Source: Nocardioides gansuensis
GTDB lineage: Bacteria; Actinomycetota; Actinomycetes; Propionibacteriales; Nocardioidaceae
NCBI RefSeq assembly: GCF_003076135.1
Contig: NZ_QDGZ01000001.1
Coordinates: 496,001 to 560,000, forward strand
Length of the DNA: 64,000 bases
Reading direction: 5' to 3'
A program made the translations under genes and the position numbers. Shown in pieces: positions 1 through 7,278 of this stretch. Within the stretch, counting starts at the first letter, position 1. Each line of letters begins with the position of its first letter. Under the pieces are notes generated by a model. It had not been told where the DNA came from, did not search any database, and worked only from the letters and a program-made list of their open reading frames with translations.

Positions 1-92
1 GGGCAGGCGTGGGGCCACGCCTCGACGAGCGCGTCGACGTAGGTCCTGATCCCCCCGAACTCCGCGGCCAGGGCCTCGACCAGCACCCTCAT
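1..92 (-). CDS. Glycosyltransferase, N-terminal fragment (cut by window edge)
   Basis: Only the first 30 codons lie in the window. The visible N-terminus (MRVLVEALAAEFGGIRTYVD) has the hydrophobic strand followed by GG-R-Y typical of the first Rossmann strand and loop of GT4/GT-B glycosyltransferases; this is inferred from a short stretch. The ATG overlaps the stop of the FkbM-type gene as ATGA, so it is the next gene of the minus-strand operon formed with the acyltransferase and methyltransferase. The donor and acceptor cannot be told from this fragment. Confidence 0.6.
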   Translation of the reverse strand, partial: MRVLVEALAAEFGGIRTYVDALVEAWPHAC

Positions 93-826
93 CGGCGCAC
101 GAAGAGCGTGTCGCAGAGCAGCAGCCGGCCGTCGTCCCCGCACCGCCCGGCCTCCCAGGTCCATGGCTCGAGGCCGTGCGCCGCGAGCCGCGCGGTCAGC
201 TCGGGGGCCAGCAGCTGGCCGGCATAGAGCTCGACGTGGCACAGCTCGAGCTGCACCGCGGCGACCGAGTCGAGCAGGTCTCCGGTGCCGTCGAGGACCT
301 CGCCCTCGTGCCCTTCGGTGTCGACCTTGAGCAGCAGCCTCGCCGGGGTGAGCCCGTGCGCTGCCACGAGCTCGGCCACCGTGGTCACCGGCACCTCGTG
401 GCGGGTGACCGTCTCGGCAGCGGGGTCGGTCGCGAGCAGGGCGGCGGTGGGGCTGCTCAGCGTGGAGGAGTAGGAGTTGCGGGCCTCGTGCAGGGTCGCC
501 CGGCCGGGCGCCCGCCCGACGGCGGCCGCAAGGACGTCCCAGCGGGGGTCGCCGGCCGCCCGCGCGGTCAGCCGCTCCAGGGCGCTGGGCAGCGGCTCGA
601 CCGAGACCACACGCCCGGTGAAGCCAGCCTGGCGCAGCAGCGCGGCGTACTGCCCGACGTTGGCGCCCACGTCGAGGACCTCCGCGATACCGCGGGCGGT
701 GAGTGTACGGCGTACGCGCGAGGCCCAGGGGTCGCGACCCAGGTCGAGGTCGGCCCGGAGCAGCGCGCGGCGGACGCCCAGCTTGGCGCGCTCGCGGACG
801 TCGTAGCGGAGACGCTGGAGGTTCAC
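89..826 (-). CDS. FkbM family SAM-dependent methyltransferase
   Basis: A 245-residue class I methyltransferase. The SAM-binding motif VLDVGANVGQY is near residues 50-60, the acidic end of strand 2 reads SVEPLP (75-80), and the FkbM signature KVDTEGHE is at 167-174. Family members O-methylate sugars or polyketide hydroxyls; with an acyltransferase upstream and a glycosyltransferase downstream, a sugar of a surface polysaccharide is the likely acceptor (inference). The start is GTG at 826: it overlaps the acyltransferase stop (GTGA) and begins a sensible MNLQRLRYDVRERAKLG N-terminus. The longer open frame upstream is antisense-like Arg/Pro-rich sequence inside the acyltransferase gene. Confidence 0.88.
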   Translation of the reverse strand: MNLQRLRYDVRERAKLGVRRALLRADLDLGRDPWASRVRRTLTARGIAEVLDVGANVGQYAALLRQAGFTGRVVSVEPLPSALERLTARAAGDPRWDVLAAAVGRAPGRATLHEARNSYSSTLSSPTAALLATDPAAETVTRHEVPVTTVAELVAAHGLTPARLLLKVDTEGHEGEVLDGTGDLLDSVAAVQLELCHVELYAGQLLAPELTARLAAHGLEPWTWEAGRCGDDGRLLLCDTLFVRR

Positions 827-1938
827 GCCACCCCCACCGGGACGCGAGGCCGGCGGCCGACCTGGGCGGATCGGCGGGCCGTGGGCTGCTCGACCGTGCG
901 GAAGAGCAGCTCGCCCAGCACCCCGCTCATCGCCGCGGAGAGGATCGTGAGCAGCAGCACATCCAAGGCGATGCTGGGGTCGGGAAGGGGAGCGACCACG
1001 AAGCGCCACAGCGCCTCGATCACGACCCCGTGCAGCAAGTAGATCGAGTAGGAGCGGTGACCGATCCACCGCAGTGGCGCGGACGCGAGGGCCCGGCGGG
1101 CCGGGTCGGTGCCGGGGCCGAGGTCGCCCAGCAGCAGCAGCCCGACCACGACCGGCGTGAGCACGGCGTCGAGTGCCAGGTAGCGGGAGGCGCCTTCCTG
1201 GAGCACGCCACCGGTCGCCAGCACCAAGGCCCCGCCCAGCAGCACGGTGGGGAGCACCTCACGCGCGACCAGCCCCGCGGAGGGGCGCTCCATGCCCTGG
1301 CGGCGCAAGCCGGTCGAGAAGGCGAGCACGAAGGAGAGCCCGAGGAACGGCGGCATGTGCTCGGGTGGCCCGCTCAGCGCGATGAGGAGGACCAGCAGTC
1401 CGCCGAGAGCCAGGGCGGCCGAGCGCGACCGGAGCACCGCGATCAGCGGGGCCAGGAGGTAGAGGTGGTACTCGAAGGGGACGGTCCACATCGGATGGCT
1501 GAAGGTGGCGATGCCCGCGATGTCGGTGAGCATCAGGAAGTTCAGCACCGTCCGGCCCCAGCTCACCGGCAGGCCGACGTCCCAGTGGGTGCCGCCGGGG
1601 TGGTCGAGGCCGAGGGCCACCATGGTGCCCAGGGTGAGCAGGAGGGCCGCCCAGTACGTCGGGACCAGCCGCCAGGTGCGCCGGCGCACGAAGAGCCAGG
1701 TCTGGGGGAGGATCGCTCCGCCGCGCCAGTGCCGGCCCAGCAGGTAGCCCGACAGCACGATGAACACCAGGACCGCGGAGTGGGCCAGGCCGCCGAGGGC
1801 CGTGACGATGGCGGTCGAGCCCAGCCCCGCCGCGGAGCGCACCGTCAGCACGACGTGCCACACGATCACCGCGGCGCATGCGAGCGCCCGGACGCCGTCG
1901 GTCCAGGGCAGTGCGGGCGGGCTCGCCGTGGACCGCAT
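823..1938 (-). CDS. Acyltransferase 3 family membrane protein
   Basis: A 371-residue polytopic membrane protein of the acyltransferase-3 (OafA/NodX) family. It opens with WTDGVRALACAAVIVWHV, carrying the early membrane His of the family, and continues through about ten hydrophobic segments, including a GHRSYSIYLLHG motif near the C-terminus. Family members O-acetylate or O-acylate polysaccharides and lipids at the membrane. The start at 1938 has a strong AAGGAGGG ribosome binding site 7 nt upstream; the open frame extends much further but loses coding character. It is the first gene of the minus-strand operon and is coupled to the FkbM methyltransferase by a GTGA overlap. Confidence 0.88.
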   Translation of the reverse strand: MRSTASPPALPWTDGVRALACAAVIVWHVVLTVRSAAGLGSTAIVTALGGLAHSAVLVFIVLSGYLLGRHWRGGAILPQTWLFVRRRTWRLVPTYWAALLLTLGTMVALGLDHPGGTHWDVGLPVSWGRTVLNFLMLTDIAGIATFSHPMWTVPFEYHLYLLAPLIAVLRSRSAALALGGLLVLLIALSGPPEHMPPFLGLSFVLAFSTGLRRQGMERPSAGLVAREVLPTVLLGGALVLATGGVLQEGASRYLALDAVLTPVVVGLLLLGDLGPGTDPARRALASAPLRWIGHRSYSIYLLHGVVIEALWRFVVAPLPDPSIALDVLLLTILSAAMSGVLGELLFRTVEQPTARRSAQVGRRPRVPVGVA

Positions 1939-2112
1939 CCGGCCCTCCTTGTCGATCCGCACATCCAACATCCGACCGCGGGAGGATGTCACAACTCGAT
2001 TCGTCTTGTCGGTTTCTTGCCGAAAGGAAGAACCAGCGTGGCAAAGTGACCTCCATTCACGCCGGCCGTTACCCGGGTGACCGGGGATTTTCGTGTACGA
2101 CGGAGGTATGAC
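1939..2112. promoter_or_regulatory. Divergent intergenic region, acyltransferase / epimerase
   Basis: This 174-base gap separates two polysaccharide operons that run apart. It holds an imperfect palindrome (GTTACCCGGGTGAC, about 2068-2081) and the GGAGGT ribosome binding site of the plus-strand epimerase at 2102-2107. I see no convincing -35/-10 pair. Both operons probably start here, but no start site can be fixed. Confidence 0.4.
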
Positions 2113-3087
2113 GTGTCGGTGGACGTTCTCGTCGCGGGCGGTGGCGGCTTCATCGGAGGACATCTCGTGGCTGACCTGCTCGCACAGGGCAAGTCGGTGC
2201 GCAGCGTCGACATCAAGCCGCTGGACGAGTGGCACCAGGTGCATCGCGGTGCCGACAACCAGATCGCGGACCTCTCGCTCCTCGACCAGGCGATAGCGGC
2301 CACGCAGGGCGCGCGCGAGGTCTACATGCTCGCCGCGGACATGGGCGGGATGGGCTTCATCGAGCTGCACAAGGCCGCGTGCATGCTGTCGGTGCTGACC
2401 AGCACCCACATGCTGCAGGCCGCCCGCCACCACGGCGTCGAGCGCTACTTCTACTCCTCGTCAGCGTGCGTCTACCCCGCCGCGCTGCAGACCGGGTCCG
2501 ACGTCACCGCCCTCCGCGAGAGCGACGTCTACCCGGCGATGCCCGAGGACGGCTACGGCTGGGAGAAGCTCTTCTCCGAGCGGATGTGCCACCACTTCGA
2601 GCAGGACTTCGGCCTGGTCACCCGAGTCGGCCGCTACCACAACGTCTACGGGCCGCACGGCACCTGGGACGGCGGCCGCGAGAAGGCGCCGGCCGCGATC
2701 TGCCGCAAGATCGCGATCGCCGAGATCACCGGCGAGCACCGCATCGAGATCTGGGGTGACGGCGAGCAGACGCGCAGCTTCACCTACATCGACGACTGCC
2801 TCGAGGGCACCCAGCTGGTGATGGGGGGCGCGAGCAAGGAGCCGGTCAACATCGGCAGCTCCGAGCTGGTCACCATCAACCAGCTGGTCGCGCTCGTCGA
2901 GGAGATCGCCGGCATCCGCTGCGACCGCGACTTCCGCCTCGACGCCCCGCTCGGCGTGCGCGGCCGCAACAGCGACAACACCCTGATCCTGGAGCGCTAC
3001 GGCTGGGCGCCCTCGACCTCGCTCGCTGACGGCATGGAGCGCACCTACCGCTGGGTCCGCGACGAGGTCAAGCGGTCGCTGGGGTGA
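2113..3087 (+). CDS. NAD-dependent epimerase, GDP-mannose 3,5-epimerase-like
   Basis: A 324-residue extended short-chain dehydrogenase. The NAD-binding GGGGFIGG loop is at residues 9-16, the catalytic Ser region reads SSSACVYP (115-122), and the YGWEK catalytic Tyr/Lys pair is at 148-152. The SSACVYP and GRYHNVYGP motifs resemble GDP-D-mannose 3',5'-epimerase, which makes GDP-L-galactose or GDP-gulose; a dTDP- or UDP-sugar substrate cannot be excluded. GTG at 2113 was chosen because GGAGGT sits 5 nt before it; an ATG at 2108 is out of frame. The stop overlaps the glycosyltransferase start (GTGA), making a three-gene operon with that gene and the methyltransferase. Confidence 0.85.
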   Translation: MSVDVLVAGGGGFIGGHLVADLLAQGKSVRSVDIKPLDEWHQVHRGADNQIADLSLLDQAIAATQGAREVYMLAADMGGMGFIELHKAACMLSVLTSTHMLQAARHHGVERYFYSSSACVYPAALQTGSDVTALRESDVYPAMPEDGYGWEKLFSERMCHHFEQDFGLVTRVGRYHNVYGPHGTWDGGREKAPAAICRKIAIAEITGEHRIEIWGDGEQTRSFTYIDDCLEGTQLVMGGASKEPVNIGSSELVTINQLVALVEEIAGIRCDRDFRLDAPLGVRGRNSDNTLILERYGWAPSTSLADGMERTYRWVRDEVKRSLG

Positions 3088-4316
3088 CCGGCGCCGCTCT
3101 CCGGGGCGCGCGACGGATGCGAGTCCTGGTCTTCGACTTCTCCGGCCACCCGTTCCAGGCCCAGCTGAGCCGCGAGCTGGCGAGGCGCGGCCACGATGTC
3201 GTGCACTCGTGGTCGGCGGCCTACGTCTCCGGCCACGGCCAGCTGACCGCCTCGGAGGACGACACGGTCCGCTACGCCCCGGTCTCCGCCGGGCGCTCGA
3301 TCGCCAAGACCGACTACGTCCGTCGCTCGCTCCAGGAGCTGAGGATGGGCGTCGACCTGGTCCGCCACGTGCGCCGGGTGCGGCCCGACGTGGTGCTCGT
3401 CTCGACCACGCCGGTGCCGATGGCGGTGCTGCTCGCGGCCTTCCTGCGATTGGTGCGGGTGCCGTGGGTGCTGTGGCACCAGGATGTCCAGGCCGACGCC
3501 GTACGCCGCCTCGCCGGCACCAAGCTCTCCCGCGCCTTCGCGCTCGCGGCCCGGGTGCTGGAGCTGGGTGAGCGGTTCTCGGCCCGCGCCGCGGCCGCGA
3601 TCGTCGTGATCACGTCGGCATTCCACTCCGTCCACGAGTCGTGGGGGACCGGCGAGAAGGTCGAAGTGATCCCCAACTGGGCGCCGCTCGACGAGATCGT
3701 GCCGGTGCCGCGAGACAACGAGTGGGCGCGCCGCCACGGCCTGGTCGGCGTCCGTACCCTCCTCTACTCCGGCACCCTCGGCCTCAAGCACGACCCGGCC
3801 CTGCTGCCCGAGCTCGCGCGCGCCGTCATCGACGACGGCACGCCCGTGCGCCTGGTGGTCGTCAACGAGGGCCCCGCCGTCGACGTCGTACGCCAGCGAG
3901 CCACCGAGCTGGACGTGCCGCTCACGCTGCTGCCCTTCCAGCCGTACGACGAGCTGCCGCACGTCCTCGGGTCCGGTGACGTGCTCGTGGTGCTGCTCGA
4001 GCAGGACGCGGGGGAGTTCTCCGTGCCGTCGAAGACGCTGTCCTACCTCGCCGCCGGCCGTCCGGTGCTCGGGCTGATGCCGGAGTCCAACCTCGCGGCC
4101 GGGCTGGTGCTGGAGGCGGGCGGCTACGTCGCGCCGCCCTCCCGCGAGTCGCTCTCGGGCGCTGCCCGCTGGGTGGGCGGGGTGCTCGCGGATCCCGTCC
4201 GGGCTGGCCATCTCGGGGCGGAGTCGCGGCAGCTGGCGGAGCGGGAGTTTGCCCTGGAGAGGTGCGCCGACCGCTTCGAGGAGATCCTGGTCGGGTGTGG
4301 AGGGAGGGGCGCGTGA
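3084..4316 (+). CDS. Glycosyltransferase family 4 (WbuB-like)
   Basis: A 410-residue GT-B glycosyltransferase. The N-terminal domain opens MRVLVFDFSGHPFQAQL (from residue 12). The C-terminal domain has the donor-site stretch LYSGTLGLKHDP and the late motif VPSKTLSYLAAGRPVLG, where WbuB-type enzymes carry a conserved Ser/Lys-Tyr-Leu-Ala pattern. It should add a nucleotide-activated sugar to a lipid-linked glycan at the inner membrane face. GTG 3084 overlaps the epimerase stop, giving translational coupling; ATG 3117 is an alternative that removes an 11-residue tail. The 3' end overlaps the methyltransferase start. Donor and acceptor are not known. Confidence 0.86.
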   Translation: MTGAALRGARRMRVLVFDFSGHPFQAQLSRELARRGHDVVHSWSAAYVSGHGQLTASEDDTVRYAPVSAGRSIAKTDYVRRSLQELRMGVDLVRHVRRVRPDVVLVSTTPVPMAVLLAAFLRLVRVPWVLWHQDVQADAVRRLAGTKLSRAFALAARVLELGERFSARAAAAIVVITSAFHSVHESWGTGEKVEVIPNWAPLDEIVPVPRDNEWARRHGLVGVRTLLYSGTLGLKHDPALLPELARAVIDDGTPVRLVVVNEGPAVDVVRQRATELDVPLTLLPFQPYDELPHVLGSGDVLVVLLEQDAGEFSVPSKTLSYLAAGRPVLGLMPESNLAAGLVLEAGGYVAPPSRESLSGAARWVGGVLADPVRAGHLGAESRQLAEREFALERCADRFEEILVGCGGRGA

Positions 4317-5131
4317 GCCACGACGACGCACGCCTGGAGGCCGTGGTGGCCGCCCAGGACCGCGGCCACGCAGACGGCCACGACTACGCCAAGGGCTCGC
4401 CCCACCTGCGGCACACGCACCTGGGCCGGATGATCGAGGAGCGGCTGACGGGCCTGGTCGAGGAGCGCCTCGCGGCGCGGGGTCGGTGTCGGGTGCTCGA
4501 GGTGGGCGCCGGTCACGGCACGTTCACCCGCACCCTCGTCCGCGCCGGGGCCGAGGTGACGGTGACCGAGGCGAGCCGGGCGAGCGCCGACCTGCTTTGC
4601 GAGGAGTTCGTGGGGTCGGGCAGCGTCGAGGTGCTGCATGACGCCACCGGCGAGCAGGTGCTCGAGCGGGCCGAGCAGTGGGACCTCGCCGTCATGATCG
4701 CGGTGCTCCACCACATCCCCGACTACCTCTCCTTCCTCGACCGGCTGTGCGACCGCGTCGCCCCCGGCGGCCTGCTGTTCACGGCGATGGACCCCCTCTA
4801 CTACCCCCGGATGTCGGGGTGGGCCCATCGCGCCGACAAGGCCGGCTACCTCACCTGGCGGCTGTTCCAGGGCAACTATCGGCGCGGGCTGGCCACGAGA
4901 TGGCGGCGCCTGCGCGGGATCTACGACGAGACCCAGGAGTCCGACCTCGTCGAATACCACACCGTCCGCCAGGGCGTGGACGAGGAAGCCATCGCCGACC
5001 TGCTCGGCTCGCGCTTCGACGCCGTCGAGGTCTTCAGCCACTGGTCACACCAGGCTCCGTTGTTCCAGTGGCTGGGCGACCGCACCTCGATGCGGACCAC
5101 ATTCGGCATCTGCGCTCGCGGAAGACGCTAG
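4313..5131 (+). CDS. Class I SAM-dependent methyltransferase
   Basis: A 272-residue methyltransferase. Motif I is VLEVGAGHGTF (61-71), the acidic residue after strand 2 lies in VTEAS, and the loop AVLHHIPDY is the usual post-II region of small-molecule and sugar methyltransferases. GTG 4313 overlaps the glycosyltransferase stop as GTGA, with a GGGAGGGG ribosome binding site just before, so the frame further upstream is not used. Third gene of the GDP-sugar operon; it probably modifies the sugar or its carrier lipid (inference from context only). Confidence 0.83.
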   Translation: MSHDDARLEAVVAAQDRGHADGHDYAKGSPHLRHTHLGRMIEERLTGLVEERLAARGRCRVLEVGAGHGTFTRTLVRAGAEVTVTEASRASADLLCEEFVGSGSVEVLHDATGEQVLERAEQWDLAVMIAVLHHIPDYLSFLDRLCDRVAPGGLLFTAMDPLYYPRMSGWAHRADKAGYLTWRLFQGNYRRGLATRWRRLRGIYDETQESDLVEYHTVRQGVDEEAIADLLGSRFDAVEVFSHWSHQAPLFQWLGDRTSMRTTFGICARGRR

Positions 5132-5134
5132 CCC

Positions 5135-5171
5135 GTCTCACGATGCGATCCACCCATCCGGATGGTGAGAC
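5135..5171. terminator. Inverted repeat after the methyltransferase operon
   Basis: GTCTCAC (5135-5141) and GTGAGAC (5165-5171) are perfect complements, and a second small palindrome CCATCCGGATGG lies inside. The stem extends outward with one bulge (CCC / GGG). It lies just after the methyltransferase stop and upstream of the leader-peptide promoter, so it may end the upstream operon or serve as an operator for the sulfur operon. There is no U-tract. Confidence 0.4.
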
Positions 5172-5199
5172 GCGGGAATGATGCGAGGCCGCCGACGCC

Positions 5200-5212
5200 T
5201 ACAGTCCCTGTC
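5200..5212 (+). promoter_or_regulatory. -10 element of a leaderless leader-peptide transcript
   Basis: TACAGT (5200-5205) is followed by exactly 7 nt and then the ATG of the Cys leader peptide. There is no ribosome binding site between. This is the spacing expected if transcription starts on the A of the ATG. No clear -35 hexamer is seen. Confidence 0.55.
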
Positions 5213-5290
5213 ATGTTCTCGACCATGCTGACCAGGCGCCGCGCAGTGGACCACTGCCGCGTGCGCTCGTCGCTGTGTCGAATGCCCTGA
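5213..5290 (+). CDS. Cys-containing regulatory leader peptide of the sulfur operon
   Basis: A 25-codon open frame with Cys codons at positions 15 and 22 near its end; the core reads LTRRRAVDHCRVRSSLCR. The pattern RR-x-VD-x-CR-x-x-S-x-LCR matches, from memory, the short putative leader peptides placed before sulfur-metabolism operons in actinobacteria. In mycobacteria such peptides mediate cysteine-responsive attenuation. Its ATG lies at the predicted transcription start, so it is probably translated leaderless; ATG 5225 is an in-frame alternative. It precedes DUF4395, sulfurtransferase and SseC genes by about 110 nt. The role follows from position and resemblance and has not been tested. Confidence 0.75.
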   Translation: MFSTMLTRRRAVDHCRVRSSLCRMP

Positions 5291-5337
5291 CGAGCCCGTC
5301 GGACGATCCTGCCTCGAGTCCACTCGTTCAGTGGACT
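5245..5337 (+). promoter_or_regulatory. Candidate attenuator with mutually exclusive stems
   Basis: Segment A (AGTGGAC, 5245-5251) lies inside the leader peptide reading frame, just before the first Cys codon. Segment B (AGTCCACT, 5317-5324) and segment C (AGTGGACT, 5330-5337) form a perfect 8-bp hairpin with a 5-nt loop. A and C share AGTGGAC, so A can pair with B (7 bp) in place of C. A ribosome stalled at Cys codon 15 would cover A and allow B:C. Which state favours expression of the DUF4395 gene cannot be told from sequence. Confidence 0.5.
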
Positions 5338-5398
5338 ATGTGAGCAGCGCCCGGGCTCGTGCCGCAACCAGGCCGACCACTCGATCGCAGGAGCATCC

Positions 5399-5920
5399 TT
5401 GTCCACGGACAGCCAGTCCACGCTCGCCCAGCCCGCCGCCGACGTGCGGCCGGCCGGGATCGACCCGCGCGGGCCCCGGTTCGCCGCAGCCGTGACCTCT
5501 GTGGTCCTGGCCGCGGTGCTGCTGCTCGCGCCGCACCCGGTCGGCGTCGCGCTGCTCGGCGTACAGACCGCGGTCTTCGCGGTGGCGGCCCTGCGCGGCG
5601 TCGCGAGGTCGCCGTACGCCGCCCTCTACCGGGCGGTCCTGCAGCCCCGCCTCGGCCGCCCCACCGAGCTGGAGGACCCGGCTCCGCCGCGGTTCGCCCA
5701 GGCAGTGGGGCTCGCCTTCGCCGCGACCGCCCTGGTCGCCTTCCTCGCCGGCGCCACGCTGGTCGGCCAGGTCGCCGTCGGGCTTGCCCTCGTCGCCGCC
5801 CTGCTCAACGCGGTCTTCGCGTTCTGTCTGGGCTGCGAGCTCTACCTCCTCGCGGTCTCGATACGGGCTCGCTTCGCTTCGCCCTACTCGACCACCGACC
5901 AAGCAAATACCCACCACTGA
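5399..5920 (+). CDS. DUF4395 family membrane protein
   Basis: A 173-residue protein with about four hydrophobic segments (near 31-50, 52-66, 103-122 and 125-145). The FCLGCE motif close to the C-terminal membrane end is typical of DUF4395 proteins, which in actinobacteria accompany thioredoxin or rhodanese genes; the Cys pair suggests a redox or sulfur-carrier role (inference). TTG at 5399 is preceded by CAGGAG. The last 20 or so residues (AVSIRARFASPYSTTDQ) are encoded by a genome-wide palindromic repeat, so the natural C-terminus was probably replaced. It is followed 28 nt later by the sulfurtransferase gene, in the same operon as the Cys leader peptide. Confidence 0.8.
   Translation: MSTDSQSTLAQPAADVRPAGIDPRGPRFAAAVTSVVLAAVLLLAPHPVGVALLGVQTAVFAVAALRGVARSPYAALYRAVLQPRLGRPTELEDPAPPRFAQAVGLAFAATALVAFLAGATLVGQVAVGLALVAALLNAVFAFCLGCELYLLAVSIRARFASPYSTTDQANTHH
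5854..5899. repeat. Palindromic repeat forming the DUF4395 C-terminus
   Basis: GGTCTCGATACG at the left end and CTACTCGACCACCGA at the right end are the same termini seen in other copies of the repeat (for example at 12530). The element sits entirely in the last codons of the DUF4395 gene and supplies its final residues. Confidence 0.7.
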
Positions 5921-5948
5921 GTTTTCACCACCAACAAGGAGCAATCAC

Positions 5949-6797
5949 ATGAGTCGCGAGTCTTCGCTCGTCACCGCCCAGTGGGTCGAGGACAACCTCG
6001 ACACCGACGGCATCGTCCTGATCGAGGTCGACGAGGACACCACGTCCTACGACAAGGGCCATATCCGGGGCGCCATCAAGCTCGACTGGACCACCGACCT
6101 CCAGGACCAGGTCCGTCGTGACTTCGTCAACAAGGAGCAGTTCGAGGCCCTGCTGTCCGAGCGCGGCGTGAGCAACGACGACACCGTCGTGCTCTACGGC
6201 GGCAACAACAACTGGTTCGCCGCCTACGCCTACTGGTACTTCAAGCTCTACGGCCACCGGGACGTCAAGCTGCTCGACGGCGGCCGCAAGAAGTGGGAGC
6301 TCGACTCCCGCGAGCTCGTCTCCGAGCTGCCCCAGCGTGAGAAGACCACCTACACCGCCACCGAGCAGGACCACTCGATCCGCGCCTTCCGCGACGAGGT
6401 CGTCGCCGCCATCGGCGCGCAGAACCTGGTCGACGTGCGCAGCCCCGACGAGTACGCCGGTCGCCTCCTCGCCCCGGCCCACCTCCCGCAGGAGCAGGCC
6501 CAGCGTGCCGGCCACATCCCGACCGCCGCGAGCGTGCCGTGGAGCAAGGCTGCCAACGACGACGGCACCTTCAAGTCCGACGAGGACCTCAAGCAGATCT
6601 ACACCGAGGCCGGTGTCGACTGGAGCAAGGACACGATCGCCTACTGCCGCATCGGCGAGCGCTCGAGCCACACCTGGTTCGTGCTCAAGGAGCTGCTCGG
6701 CCAGGAGAACGTGAAGAACTACGACGGTTCGTGGACCGAGTACGGCTCCCTCGTGGGCGTGCCCGTGGCCCTCGGCGACGAGCCCGGGGAGGCCTGA
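5949..6797 (+). CDS. cysA2: Thiosulfate/3-mercaptopyruvate sulfurtransferase, CysA2-like
   Basis: A 282-residue tandem-rhodanese protein. The N-terminal rhodanese domain holds the DKGHIRGAIKLDW signature; the C-terminal catalytic domain has VDVRSPDEYAG and the active-site loop CRIGERSSHTW with the persulfide Cys at 233. The CRIGERS loop matches mycobacterial CysA2/CysA3, which move sulfur from thiosulfate or mercaptopyruvate to cyanide or thiols. ATG 5949 follows AAGGAGC. The operon DUF4395-CysA2-SseC, with a Cys leader peptide in front, fits a role in sulfur transfer under cysteine control. Confidence 0.92.
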   Translation: MSRESSLVTAQWVEDNLDTDGIVLIEVDEDTTSYDKGHIRGAIKLDWTTDLQDQVRRDFVNKEQFEALLSERGVSNDDTVVLYGGNNNWFAAYAYWYFKLYGHRDVKLLDGGRKKWELDSRELVSELPQREKTTYTATEQDHSIRAFRDEVVAAIGAQNLVDVRSPDEYAGRLLAPAHLPQEQAQRAGHIPTAASVPWSKAANDDGTFKSDEDLKQIYTEAGVDWSKDTIAYCRIGERSSHTWFVLKELLGQENVKNYDGSWTEYGSLVGVPVALGDEPGEA

Positions 6798-6799
6798 GC

Positions 6800-7096
6800 A
6801 TGTGCGGAGCAACTGAGGGCGGTCTGTCGCTCGAGGGCGTCAACGTCGCCAAGGAGGCCGTGATCCAGGGCCAGGTGCTGCGCGGCGACGAGCCCGTGCC
6901 GAACGCCTACGTGCGCCTGCTCGACAAGTCGGGCGAGTTCACCGCCGAGGTCCCGACCAGCGCCACCGGCCACTTCCGGTTCTTCGCCGGCGACGGCGAG
7001 TGGACGCTGCGCACCCTGGCGCCGAAGGCCGACCCGGTCGACACCCGTGTCGTCGCGGCCGTCGGCTCGGTCGCCGAGGTCCAGGTCGCCATCTGA
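6800..7096 (+). CDS. sseC: DUF1416 protein, SseC-like
   Basis: A 98-residue protein starting MCGATEGGLSLEGV, a conserved opening of actinobacterial DUF1416/SseC proteins. It then reads as one beta-sandwich domain (VIQGQVLRGDEPVPNAYVRL, FRFFAGDGEWTLR) of the transthyretin or carboxypeptidase-regulatory type. In mycobacteria sseC follows cysA2, and the two genes here are separated by 2 nt. Its biochemical function is not known; the conserved Cys2 may take part in sulfur relay (inference). It ends the operon and is followed by a repeat element and a strong hairpin. Confidence 0.88.
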   Translation: MCGATEGGLSLEGVNVAKEAVIQGQVLRGDEPVPNAYVRLLDKSGEFTAEVPTSATGHFRFFAGDGEWTLRTLAPKADPVDTRVVAAVGSVAEVQVAI

Positions 7097-7103
7097 TCGC
7101 CTC

Positions 7104-7149
7104 GCTGGTCGAGTAGCCGCCGAGGTACGAATCGGCGTATCGAGACCCG
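7104..7149. repeat. Intergenic palindromic repeat
   Basis: CTGGTCGAGTAG at the left and GTATCGAGACCCG at the right are the reverse-oriented termini of the same repeat family found at 12530, 30161 and 36461. It lies just after the sseC stop. Confidence 0.7.
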
Positions 7150-7156
7150 TCACATC

Positions 7157-7198
7157 CGTCATGCGGATCCGAACCGGTTGGTTCGGGTCCGCATGACG
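7157..7198. terminator. 19-bp hairpin, putative bidirectional terminator
   Basis: The arms 7157-7175 and 7180-7198 are complementary over 19 bp with one G-T wobble, closed by a GGTT loop. It lies between the sulfur operon and the next plus-strand gene. No U-tract follows, so a processing site or protein-binding site is also possible. Confidence 0.6.
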
Positions 7199-7278
7199 CA
7201 TTTCACGAGGTGCCCGCGGACGCGCCCTTGGTCGACCGGGAAAACTCCGAGGAGATACCGCTCGACTGAAGGTCGCGC

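Noticed and set aside
2077..2112. Upstream GTG start for the GDP-mannose epimerase-like gene
   Set aside because: The 12 extra residues (MTGDFRVRRRYD) precede the GGAGGT site and break the usual N-terminus.
3045..4331. Minus-strand open frame of 428 codons opposite the glycosyltransferase
   Set aside because: Composition (Arg/Pro/His/Gly/Gln-rich) and exact overlap with a clear glycosyltransferase show it is a shadow frame.
7157..7198. tRNA or riboswitch
   Set aside because: Only a simple long hairpin is present; no cloverleaf, T-loop or known aptamer motif can be traced.
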